Below are positions 6,428-11,097 of a stretch of DNA of 11,918 nucleotides, piece after piece. Where the stretch lies: assembly GCA_964493265.1 (NCBI GenBank), contig CAZBLY010000016.1:1-11918 (forward strand), given 5' to 3'. Every line of letters begins with the position of its first letter. Positions within the stretch are counted from its first letter, which is position 1. A program made the translations under genes and the position numbers. This stretch comes from DAOWHW01 sp964493265 (lineage in GTDB: Archaea > Nanobdellota > Nanobdellia > Pacearchaeales > UBA284). The notes beneath the pieces are model-generated. The model saw only the letters and a program-made list of their open reading frames with translations. It was not told where the DNA came from and did no database searches.

Positions 6428-6832
6428 TTATTGCTTAAATAATTCTTTTAAAGTATTTATTTTAGCTTCTTTAAGATTTAATTTTTTAATTTCCTCAAAA
6501 GAAAATAGCCCAAGGCCATCTCCTTCATTTTGTTGTTTTTTTAATTGTTTAAGAGGATAAGTTAAAGGTGCAATAAAAACAAAAACTTCACACAATTCTA
6601 TTTTTCTTTTATATTCAAATTTTTTAAAAAAAGAAAGATCATTTAATTCAATTCCAAGCTCTTCCTTTACCTCTCTTCTTATTGCTTGTTCTGGTGTTTC
6701 TCCATTTTCAATTGCTCCACCAAAGAAACCCCAACAATTAGGACTTCTTTGGGCATATTTATCTCTATGTTGTAATAATACCCTGCCATTTTTATCTCTT
6801 AAAAAAATAGCGGTTGTTTTTCTTGTATACAT
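6428..6832 (-). CDS. Nudix (NTP-PPase/MutT-like) hydrolase
   Basis: A 134-residue protein from the ATG at 6832. The complete Nudix box G-x5-E-x7-R-E-V-x-E-E-x-G-I is present at residues 39-61, preceded by WGFFGG (34-39), and all catalytic and metal-binding Glu residues are kept. Nudix enzymes hydrolyse nucleoside diphosphates linked to another group, including oxidised dNTPs, nucleotide sugars and dinucleotides; the substrate cannot be told from this sequence. An ATG at 6871 would add 13 residues (FRCCHK region). I prefer 6832 because a TATA element is centred 25 bases before it, identical in core to the S6e promoter, whereas the longer form would start upstream of that promoter. The length fits a minimal Nudix domain. 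The preceding S6e gene on the same strand has its own promoter, so the two are probably separate transcripts. Confidence 0.92.
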   Translation of the reverse strand: MYTRKTTAIFLRDKNGRVLLQHRDKYAQRSPNCWGFFGGAIENGETPEQAIRREVKEELGIELNDLSFFKKFEYKRKIELCEVFVFIAPLTYPLKQLKKQQNEGDGLGLFSFEEIKKLNLKEAKINTLKELFKQ

Positions 6833-6852
6833 CTTATGACAACATCTAAATT

Positions 6853-6861
6853 GTTTAAAAA
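6853..6861 (-). promoter_or_regulatory. TATA box deciding the Nudix start
   Basis: On the minus strand this reads TTTTTAAAC within CAATATTTTTAAACA, the same 15-base core as before S6e. The centre (6857) is 25 bases from the ATG at 6832. It lies inside the longer reading that would begin at 6871, which argues against that longer start. Confidence 0.55.
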
Positions 6862-6915
6862 TATTGTGCATTATAGAAAAGTTTTAAAGCTAGAGATGAA
6901 AATTATAATTAGAAA

Positions 6916-7170
6916 ATGGAACAATATTTTGAAAGTTTTGACATATTATATCCACAAGGAGAAAAATTATCAAAAATTAAAAAAATATCTCATGGTGTTT
7001 ATAATGCTGTTATAAAATTAAACAGGGGGCAGCATATAAAACCTAAATTAGTTGTTGCAGTAATGCAAAGTGGTTTAATATCAAAAATGTATGACTGTCC
7101 TGGAGAAACTAAAGAAGAAATTATAGAACAAGTAAGAAATTCAAATCAATCTTTATTTGGAAATTTTTAA
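6916..7170 (+). CDS. Hypothetical 84-residue protein
   Basis: I do not recognise this protein. It starts MEQYFESFDILYPQG, is soluble with no membrane segment or signal peptide, and has a single Cys (Y-D-C-P-G near residue 62). Its middle part (V-Y-N-A-V-I-K-L and L-V-V-A-V-M) looks like beta strands, and the C-terminus is helical and charged (E-T-K-E-E-I-I-E-Q-V). TTTTAAAG at 6882-6889 lies about 30 bases before the ATG and could be a TATA box. The codon and amino-acid make-up matches the neighbours, and the opposite strand has no better candidate, so it is probably a real gene. It is divergent from the Nudix gene and convergent with the glycosylase gene. Confidence 0.6.
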   Translation: MEQYFESFDILYPQGEKLSKIKKISHGVYNAVIKLNRGQHIKPKLVVAVMQSGLISKMYDCPGETKEEIIEQVRNSNQSLFGNF

Positions 7171-7217
7171 ATATTTTTATTTTCTATTTATTTTAGTTTT
7201 TATCTTTGTTATTTTTC
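7171..7217 (+). terminator. T-rich tract after the 84-residue gene
   Basis: Immediately after the stop codon at 7170 the plus strand has a series of T4-T5 runs up to 7217. This is typical of intrinsic archaeal termination, which needs T-runs rather than a hairpin. It runs into the first copy of the 51-bp repeat. Confidence 0.45.
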
Positions 7218-7263
7218 AGTATTAGTATATATTATCATTAAAATTAACATTTTAAGAGTTTAT
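7213..7263. repeat. 51-bp direct repeat, copy 1
   Basis: A perfect 51-bp match, read by eye, to 7885-7935 in the same orientation. This copy lies 4 bases after the end of the glycosylase gene, on its 3' side. It contains AGTATATATTAT, a TATA-like core readable on either strand. The flanks of the two copies differ on both sides, so the identity stops sharply. Confidence 0.93.
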
Positions 7264-7267
7264 ACTT

Positions 7268-7852
7268 CTATATTTCTACTTTCTTTAATATTTCAAAATC
7301 TTTTTTTAAAGTATCAAGCATATTCATATTGTAAGTTGCAACAGCTGGATGATATAAAGGAATAATTTTTATTTGGCCAAAAAGAGAATTAAAAGAAAAA
7401 ATTTGGCCATGTATTTTACTTATTCCTTGAATCTTATCTTTTAGATTAAATTTTGTCATAACATATGAAGTTGAAAAATTACCCAAACAACAGATTATTT
7501 TCGGTTTAATAATTTCAAACTGCTTGTCAAGATAATGAGAACAAGCCTTTATCTCATCTTGTTTTGGATTTCTATTTTCTGGAGGCCTGCATTTTATAAT
7601 ATTAGTAATATAAATCTCTTTTCTCTTTAAATTAATTGAATCAAGAAGTTCATCAAAAATCTTCCCCGCCCTACCTACAAAAGGCTTTCCTTTTTGATCC
7701 TCATTAAATCCTGGAGCCTCCCCTATAAATATTATTTTTGCATTAGTTGAGCCTTCACCGATAACGGGATTTTTTCTTGTCTTCCATAAATCACATTTTC
7801 TGCAATTTAATATTTGTTTTTTTATTTCTTCAAATTCTCCTTTATTCGACAT
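7268..7852 (-). CDS. Family 4 uracil-DNA glycosylase (4Fe-4S)
   Basis: A 194-residue DNA-repair enzyme that removes uracil from DNA as the first step of base excision repair. The iron-sulphur cluster cysteines are C17 and C20 (CRKC), C88 (IIKCRPP) and C104 (I-K-A-C-S). The active-site motif GEAPGFNED (44-52) and the HPA motif (168-170) are both in place, as are KPFVGRAG (56-63) and NRNP (93-96). The length is usual for the family. A TATA-like TTTATTTAG or GTTTAAAG lies 20-28 bases upstream of the ATG at 7852, and the second 51-bp repeat copy further upstream also carries a strong TATA core, so the promoter is not settled. The gene with its upstream region is bracketed by two identical 51-bp repeats, which suggests cassette-like duplication or mobility (inference). 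Confidence 0.95.
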   Translation of the reverse strand: MSNKGEFEEIKKQILNCRKCDLWKTRKNPVIGEGSTNAKIIFIGEAPGFNEDQKGKPFVGRAGKIFDELLDSINLKRKEIYITNIIKCRPPENRNPKQDEIKACSHYLDKQFEIIKPKIICCLGNFSTSYVMTKFNLKDKIQGISKIHGQIFSFNSLFGQIKIIPLYHPAVATYNMNMLDTLKKDFEILKKVEI

Positions 7853-7884
7853 TTTATATTAAATTCTACTTTAAACTAAATAAA

Positions 7885-7935
7885 TTTTCAGTATTAGTAT
7901 ATATTATCATTAAAATTAACATTTTAAGAGTTTAT
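7885..7935. repeat. 51-bp direct repeat, copy 2
   Basis: Identical to 7213-7263 over all 51 bases; the two copies are offset by 672 bp. This copy lies 33 bases upstream of the glycosylase start. The TATA-like core falls at about 7894-7908. On the minus strand it could drive the glycosylase with a leader of some 25 bases; on the plus strand it could drive transcription into the structured region that follows. Confidence 0.93.
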
Positions 7936-8079
7936 CTTTTATCCAGAGTTGCAAAGGATAAAACCCAAATCTATAATTTTGCCCTGAGCGATTGCAACTA
8001 ACATCACGATTAAGGGAAGTTACAACTACAATAATGTAAAAATAAATAATCAGATGAGATGAAAAAACAAATTATATTT
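7936..8079. other. Non-coding stretch with an 8-bp inverted repeat; possible RNA gene
   Basis: No convincing coding frame crosses this stretch, and it is less AT-rich than other gaps here. AGTTGCAA at 7947-7954 is exactly complementary to TTGCAACT at 7992-7999, enclosing 37 bases in which AGG (7954-7956) could further pair with CCT (7983-7985). A third related sequence, AGTTACAACT, lies at about 8018-8027. With the TATA-like core of repeat copy 2 just upstream on the plus strand, a small structured RNA is possible. No tRNA shape, kink-turn or clear box C/D pair was found. Speculative. Confidence 0.3.
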
Positions 8080-8084
8080 TCATC
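8058..8084 (-). terminator. Possible terminator hairpin at the end of the DUF134 operon
   Basis: GATGAAAA (8058-8065) and TTTTCATC (8077-8084) are complementary and enclose 11 bases, straddling the TGA stop codon of the DUF134 gene. In the minus-strand transcript the second arm is preceded by a T-run. The stem is AU-rich and weak. Confidence 0.3.
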
Positions 8085-8628
8085 CTCTAATCATTAAAGT
8101 TCCACATTTTGGGCACTTTTTTGTTGTGCAAGGTTGGCCTATTGTTTGTGGTTCTTCATATCCACATTTTGGGCATTTACAGATTCCTCCTGGACCTGCT
8201 GCAAAGCCGCCCATTCTGCCTCTACCTCCAGTTCCTTGGCCTCTTCCCATTCCTTGGCCACTACCAAAACCTTGGCCTCTGCCTTGACCTGCTCCACTAC
8301 CTTGTCCAGCACCTGCTCCTTGCATTGATACTATTGGTTGAACCATTTCATATTCACCTCCTTTTATTTTTATTGTTTTATTATTAACTAAAGCATCAGC
8401 TACTTTTTTCCTTGCTCCTAAAATTAACCTATGAAAAGTTGGCTGACTAATATTCATTTCCTTAGCTGCTTTTTCTTGTTCCATTCCTTGTAAATCTTTT
8501 AATCTTATAGCTTCAAATTCACCTAAAGTAAGAATAACCTCTTCAGGGATTACTGGACCACCAATAGGGGCAAACCTATATACTTTAGGCATATAACTGA
8601 TTCTTCTTCTACATCTTCTTCTAGGCAT
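8080..8628 (-). CDS. DUF134 (UPF0251) DNA-binding protein fused to Gly-rich linker and zinc ribbon
   Basis: A 182-residue protein in three parts. Residues 1-93 are a DUF134 domain: MPRRRCRRRISYMP start, EEVILTLGEFEAIRLKDLQG (29-48), then a sigma-region-4-like helix-turn-helix (QEKAAKEMNISQPTFHRLI, 51-69) and ARKKVADALV (72-81). Residues 100-148 are a Gly/Gln/Arg-rich linker. Residues 150-182 form a zinc ribbon with C150, C152, C155, C167, C172 and C175. Plain DUF134 proteins, as I know them, end near the domain boundary. A strong Shine-Dalgarno site precedes an in-frame ATG (M95, base 8346) exactly at that boundary, so a separate linker-ribbon protein of 88 residues may also be made. DUF134 is usually found beside NifX/MTH1175-type genes, as here, 13 bases upstream. 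It is the natural candidate for regulator of this operon (inference). Confidence 0.9.
   Translation of the reverse strand: MPRRRCRRRISYMPKVYRFAPIGGPVIPEEVILTLGEFEAIRLKDLQGMEQEKAAKEMNISQPTFHRLILGARKKVADALVNNKTIKIKGGEYEMVQPIVSMQGAGAGQGSGAGQGRGQGFGSGQGMGRGQGTGGRGRMGGFAAGPGGICKCPKCGYEEPQTIGQPCTTKKCPKCGTLMIRG
8344..8364 (-). promoter_or_regulatory. Internal Shine-Dalgarno and in-frame ATG within the DUF134 gene
   Basis: On the minus strand AAAGGAGGTG (8355-8364) is followed after 9 bases (from the end of GGAGGT) by ATG at 8346-8344, in frame with DUF134 at residue 95. This SD is as strong as any in the window and sits at the domain boundary. Translation from it would yield an 88-residue Gly-rich zinc-ribbon protein ending at 8080. 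Confidence 0.55.
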
Positions 8629-8641
8629 TTTCTAAATTCTT

Positions 8642-8947
8642 TTATTCAACTTCTTTAAGTGCTTCTTTAACAGTTTTTCCTTGCACAACTTTGGTTTTGA
8701 TTCCACTAGATTCTAATGCATTTGCCATATTTGGCCCAAAATTTCCACTTACAACGAGATCAACTTTCTCATTAGTTAACATCTTTGCAACACCAAATCC
8801 TGCTCCTCCGCCTCCTACACGAAAAGGATTTGATAAAGCTTTTACTAACTTTTTATTTTCAAAAATTAAATAAAAAGGTGCTCTTCCACCCACCGAACTT
8901 ACTTGGGATTCTTCTGTCTTGTTTGTTGAAGCAATAGCAATTTTCAT
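8642..8947 (-). CDS. NifX/NifB-type (MTH1175-like) iron-molybdenum cofactor family protein
   Basis: A 101-residue protein covering a full dinitrogenase iron-molybdenum cofactor domain (PF02579 type). Typical features are the MKIAIAS start, the V-G-G-R-A-P-F-Y-L-I-F segment (19-29) equivalent to the usual H-F-G-R-A-x-x-F/Y, the Gly-rich GGGGAGFGVAKML loop (46-58), and the VDLVVSGNFGPNMANALESS segment (62-81). The family's usual phasing of an N-terminal His is not obvious here. Stand-alone members bind iron-sulphur or molybdenum-type clusters or are uncharacterised; there are no nitrogenase genes in this window. AGGAGGT (GGAGGT at 8954-8959) lies 6 bases before the ATG and overlaps the stop codon of the upstream permease half, so translation is probably coupled. 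DUF134 follows after 13 bases. Confidence 0.9.
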   Translation of the reverse strand: MKIAIASTNKTEESQVSSVGGRAPFYLIFENKKLVKALSNPFRVGGGGAGFGVAKMLTNEKVDLVVSGNFGPNMANALESSGIKTKVVQGKTVKEALKEVE

Positions 8948-8951
8948 TTTT

Positions 8952-9524
8952 TTACCTCCTAAATTTAATTTTTAAAATTTTCTCTACAATTAAACCTTGA
9001 AAAATTGATACTATAATCATAACTCCCGTCAATATTAGAGTGAAAGCTAGACCAAAATAAAAGATAATTAAAGGAATCAAAGCAGGTTTTATAGCCCTAT
9101 TATAAAGAAATGCTGCAATAAAACCATCTCTTACCCCCTTTCTTTGTAAATCACTTAACAAGGGATACCACATATAGATAGGCCCTGTTGAAATAATTCC
9201 TGCTATTATTGCAACTGGCCAGCCTAGCCATTTGACTTTTGATTTTGATTCTTTTGACATATATTTCATTAAAATTCTAGATGTCACAAAAAGATCCACT
9301 ATAATCAACAAAACAAAAACCAGGATTATAATTGGAATAATTTTTAATAAAATAGATAAGAAAAATTTAAAACTTTGGGAAAAAGCTTCTGGTCTGATTA
9401 AAAAAACAATAACACTTAAAATAATAGCCCCTGCAAGAAAATACCATTGGTTATGACTCATTTCTATTTTTGGTTTTATCTTTTCTATGGTTTTCTTTTT
9501 TTGTTCCTTGTTCTTTGTTTTCAT
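8952..9524 (-). CDS. Permease, second half (PF03773-like), five membrane segments
   Basis: A 190-residue integral membrane protein. Residues 1-24 are Lys-rich and cytosolic; hydrophobic segments lie at about 27-45, 54-84, 98-120, 133-157 and 158-182. The segment AIIAGIISTGPIYMWYPLL (105-123) followed by a charged turn (DLQRKGVRDG) and another hydrophobic stretch mirrors the L-G-S-I-L-A-G-N-P segment of the neighbouring protein. This is how each half of the two-fold repeated DUF318/ArsP-type permeases looks. Members of that family export or move arsenicals, metals or unknown solutes; the substrate here is not known. Only 7 bases separate it from the first half, and its stop codon overlaps the Shine-Dalgarno of the NifX-type gene. 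No Shine-Dalgarno of its own is seen, so it likely depends on translational coupling. Confidence 0.72.
   Translation of the reverse strand: MKTKNKEQKKKTIEKIKPKIEMSHNQWYFLAGAIILSVIVFLIRPEAFSQSFKFFLSILLKIIPIIILVFVLLIIVDLFVTSRILMKYMSKESKSKVKWLGWPVAIIAGIISTGPIYMWYPLLSDLQRKGVRDGFIAAFLYNRAIKPALIPLIIFYFGLAFTLILTGVMIIVSIFQGLIVEKILKIKFRR
8954..8959 (-). promoter_or_regulatory. Shine-Dalgarno of the NifX-type gene
   Basis: GGAGGT on the minus strand, 6 bases before the ATG at 8947. It shares bases with the TAA stop codon (8952-8954) of the preceding permease gene. Confidence 0.85.
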
Positions 9525-9531
9525 TTTTATT

Positions 9532-9957
9532 TTAAAATAAAGTTAAAATTAAGATAGTTAATATAGCAACTATTATTGCTAGAAAAAAAGCGGTGACATT
9601 TCTTGTTATTGCAAATCTCCTTCCCAATAACATCATCTCTGCTGGTAATTGAATCATCCCAACTGTAACCCAAGATACTATGAAGGCTGTAACTGCTATC
9701 AAACTGATTCCTTGTTTAAGGAGCTCTCCACCAATAATATAACTAGTTATTGGGTTTCCTGCTAAAATGCTTCCTAAAAAACTTCCAATAAAGGGATCTA
9801 AAATAAAATTCCCTTTAAAAAGCAAAGTATAAAGTGACTTTGGAACCAAAACATTTGCTAAACTTACAAGTATTATAATTCCCAAAATAATTGGCAAACT
9901 TCTATACATAGCTCTTGAAGCCTTAGCTAAAGCTTGTTTAAATCTCTCTTTGTCCAT
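9532..9957 (-). CDS. Permease, first half (PF03773-like), four membrane segments
   Basis: A 141-residue integral membrane protein with hydrophobic segments at about 18-37, 50-75, 80-105 and 118-141. After an amphipathic N-terminus (DKERFKQALAKASRAMYRS) it has the SFLGSILAGNPITSYIIGG segment (58-76). A G-E-L-L-x-x-G-I turn follows, and then an A-F-I-V-S-W-V-T-V-G-M-I-Q-L-P segment, the arrangement expected for one repeat of a two-repeat permease. It is 18 bases downstream of the DUF5320-like gene and 7 bases upstream of the second half, so the two probably assemble as one transporter (inference). Normal members of the family carry both repeats in one chain of about 300 or more residues, so this is a split version. 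The family assignment is moderately sure. Confidence 0.72.
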   Translation of the reverse strand: MDKERFKQALAKASRAMYRSLPIILGIIILVSLANVLVPKSLYTLLFKGNFILDPFIGSFLGSILAGNPITSYIIGGELLKQGISLIAVTAFIVSWVTVGMIQLPAEMMLLGRRFAITRNVTAFFLAIIVAILTILILTLF

Positions 9958-9975
9958 CTTTCTCTTTTTCTATAT

Positions 9976-10332
9976 TTAGATTTTATTTTCAGGACTTTTT
10001 AATCTTTCCTTAATCTTTTCAAGTTCAAATTCTAGGACTTTTATTTCTTGTTCAATATCTTTTCTATCTTGTTCAAGTAATTGTTTTTCTTGAATTGGTT
10101 GTGTTGGTTGTTGGGTTGGAATTTGTTGTGTTTGTTGAATTACTCTTCTAAAACCAAAACCTCTACCAAATCCTCTTCCAAAACCGTTTCTAAATCCTCT
10201 TCCAAAACCACGACCTCCACCCATAGGTGTTCCTTTTGTAAATCCAGGACTATCATATCCTGAACAATATCCTAATCCTCTTCCAGTCATTGATCCCATT
10301 CCATCTGGACCTGTTCTATCTCCTTTAGGCAT
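9976..10332 (-). CDS. DUF5320-like Gly/Arg-rich small protein
   Basis: A 118-residue protein with an N-terminal MPKGDRTGPDGMGSMTGRGL (1-20) and G-Y-C-S-G-Y, the hallmark of DUF5320 proteins. It continues with G-F-G-R-G-F-R repeats (about 38-63), a Gln/Pro/Thr linker (65-82) and a C-terminal Glu/Lys coiled-coil-like helix (83-118). The function of DUF5320 is not known to me; such proteins commonly accompany NifX/MTH1175-type and DUF134 genes, exactly as here. It is the first gene of the operon. GGAGGT at 10338-10343 lies 5 bases before its ATG, and the 139-bp gap upstream holds three near-palindromes that probably control it. Confidence 0.85.
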   Translation of the reverse strand: MPKGDRTGPDGMGSMTGRGLGYCSGYDSPGFTKGTPMGGGRGFGRGFRNGFGRGFGRGFGFRRVIQQTQQIPTQQPTQPIQEKQLLEQDRKDIEQEIKVLEFELEKIKERLKSPENKI

Positions 10333-10337
10333 TTTAA

Positions 10338-10343
10338 ACCTCC
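10338..10343 (-). promoter_or_regulatory. Shine-Dalgarno of the DUF5320-like gene
   Basis: GGAGGT on the minus strand, 5 bases before the ATG at 10332. It shows that the first gene of this operon has a leader, unlike the apparently leaderless genes to the left. Confidence 0.8.
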
Positions 10344-10358
10344 ATTAAATTTATTTAT

Positions 10359-10449
10359 TGAATTTATATTCAATATAGCTTTTATCATCTTGAAACAAAT
10401 GAATTTATATTCATTTAGCTATATTGTTTATGTTAAGAATATATATTCA
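10359..10449. promoter_or_regulatory. Three near-palindromic operator-like sites
   Basis: TGAATTTATATTCA occurs at 10359-10372 and again, identical, at 10400-10413. A related AGAATATATATTCA is at 10436-10449. Each has TGAAT/ATTCA-type arms around an AT core. The first two are also each followed by TAGCT (10376-10380 and 10416-10420). Spacing is 41 and 36 bases. The minus-strand reading TGAATATAAATTCA contains a TATA-like ATATAAAT, so a protein bound here would compete with TBP. They lie only upstream of the DUF5320-permease-NifX-DUF134 operon. The cognate regulator is unknown; DUF134 is one candidate. Confidence 0.65.
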
Positions 10450-10471
10450 TAATACTATTTAAATGTTTCGT

Positions 10472-11071
10472 TTATTGGGGCTTTTTAGAAATCTTCTTCA
10501 ATTTCAGCTTTTTTGCTATTTTTTCTGTATCTTGATAGGTTTTTTTAATTGTGCCGCTATTATCAATTTTAAAATTAGCCATCTTAATTGTTTTATGAAA
10601 ATCAAAAGCAGCATTTTCCAGAGCTTCTTCATGGAGAAATTGTTCATAAGTCTTTGCAAAACCTTTTCTTCGACGAGATTTGGCTCTTTTATATCTAATA
10701 AAAGGATCAGCATCAACAAAAATTATCTTTGCCTTGAGCTTTTCTTTTGCAAGTCTTGTTTCTTCTGGAGCTCGCAGACCAACAATAACAATATTTAACA
10801 TTCTAATATGATCTTTTTTATTAATAATTTCTACAACTTTTTTCATAAGATAATCTCTTCCATATTCTTTCTTTAGAATATATTGCAATTTTCTCAAATA
10901 ATCTCTGTTAACTTTATGACCTCTTCTTATTGCCTCTTGTCTCAGAAAATCACCCAAAACAATTTTCTTAAAGCCATATTTTTCAACAAAATAATCTGCA
11001 ACAGTATCTTTGCCACATGAAACTGTTCCAGCAACACCTATTACTTTTGGTTTAAATTTTAGTTTTTTCAT
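10472..11071 (-). CDS. P-loop nucleotide kinase-like protein (UPF0200/dephospho-CoA-kinase-like)
   Basis: A 199-residue P-loop NTPase with Walker A GTVSCGKDT (15-23). An NMP-kinase-type layout follows: L-G-D-F-L-R-Q-E-A-I-R-R-G (39-51), a strand ending in IVIVGLRAPEET (about 94-105) in the position of Walker B and the substrate-binding R-x-x-E-x, and a lid-like Arg-rich part D-P-F-I-R-Y-K-R-A-K-S-R-R-R-K (122-136). D-N-S-G-T precedes the C-terminal helix, as is common in dephospho-CoA and adenylate kinases. The likely reaction is phosphoryl transfer from ATP to a nucleotide or CoA precursor; which one cannot be told. AGAGGT at 11079-11084, 7 bases before the ATG at 11071, supports the start. 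The gene lies 26 bases after the secreted-protein gene and may be co-transcribed with it. Confidence 0.78.
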   Translation of the reverse strand: MKKLKFKPKVIGVAGTVSCGKDTVADYFVEKYGFKKIVLGDFLRQEAIRRGHKVNRDYLRKLQYILKKEYGRDYLMKKVVEIINKKDHIRMLNIVIVGLRAPEETRLAKEKLKAKIIFVDADPFIRYKRAKSRRRKGFAKTYEQFLHEEALENAAFDFHKTIKMANFKIDNSGTIKKTYQDTEKIAKKLKLKKISKKPQ

Positions 11072-11078
11072 TTCTCTT

Positions 11079-11084
11079 ACCTCT
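11079..11084 (-). promoter_or_regulatory. Shine-Dalgarno of the P-loop kinase gene
   Basis: AGAGGT on the minus strand, 7 bases before the ATG at 11071. No TATA box lies at leaderless distance, so this gene probably depends on the upstream transcript. Confidence 0.6.
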
Positions 11085-11097
11085 TTTTATCTTATTG

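Noticed and set aside
7213..7935. CRISPR array or insertion sequence from the 51-bp repeats
   Set aside because: There are only two copies with a coding gene between them, no terminal inverted repeats and no transposase, so neither model fits.
7936..8040. tRNA or box C/D guide RNA
   Set aside because: No T-loop, acceptor stem or CCA-adjacent structure, and no properly placed RUGAUGA/CUGA pair; only a plain inverted repeat is supported.
8109..8387. Plus-strand hydrophobic open frames opposite the DUF134 gene
   Set aside because: They are antisense of the Gly-rich linker, with no ribosome site and no sensible domain; the minus-strand gene is certain.
8642..8947. Nitrogenase-related function for the NifX-type gene
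   Set aside because: No nif structural or assembly genes are present; the stand-alone domain family is far wider than nitrogen fixation.
10359..10449. CRISPR-like array from three palindromic units
   Set aside because: The units are only 14 bp, the third differs, and the spacers are unequal and AT-rich like the rest of the gap; operator sites explain them better.
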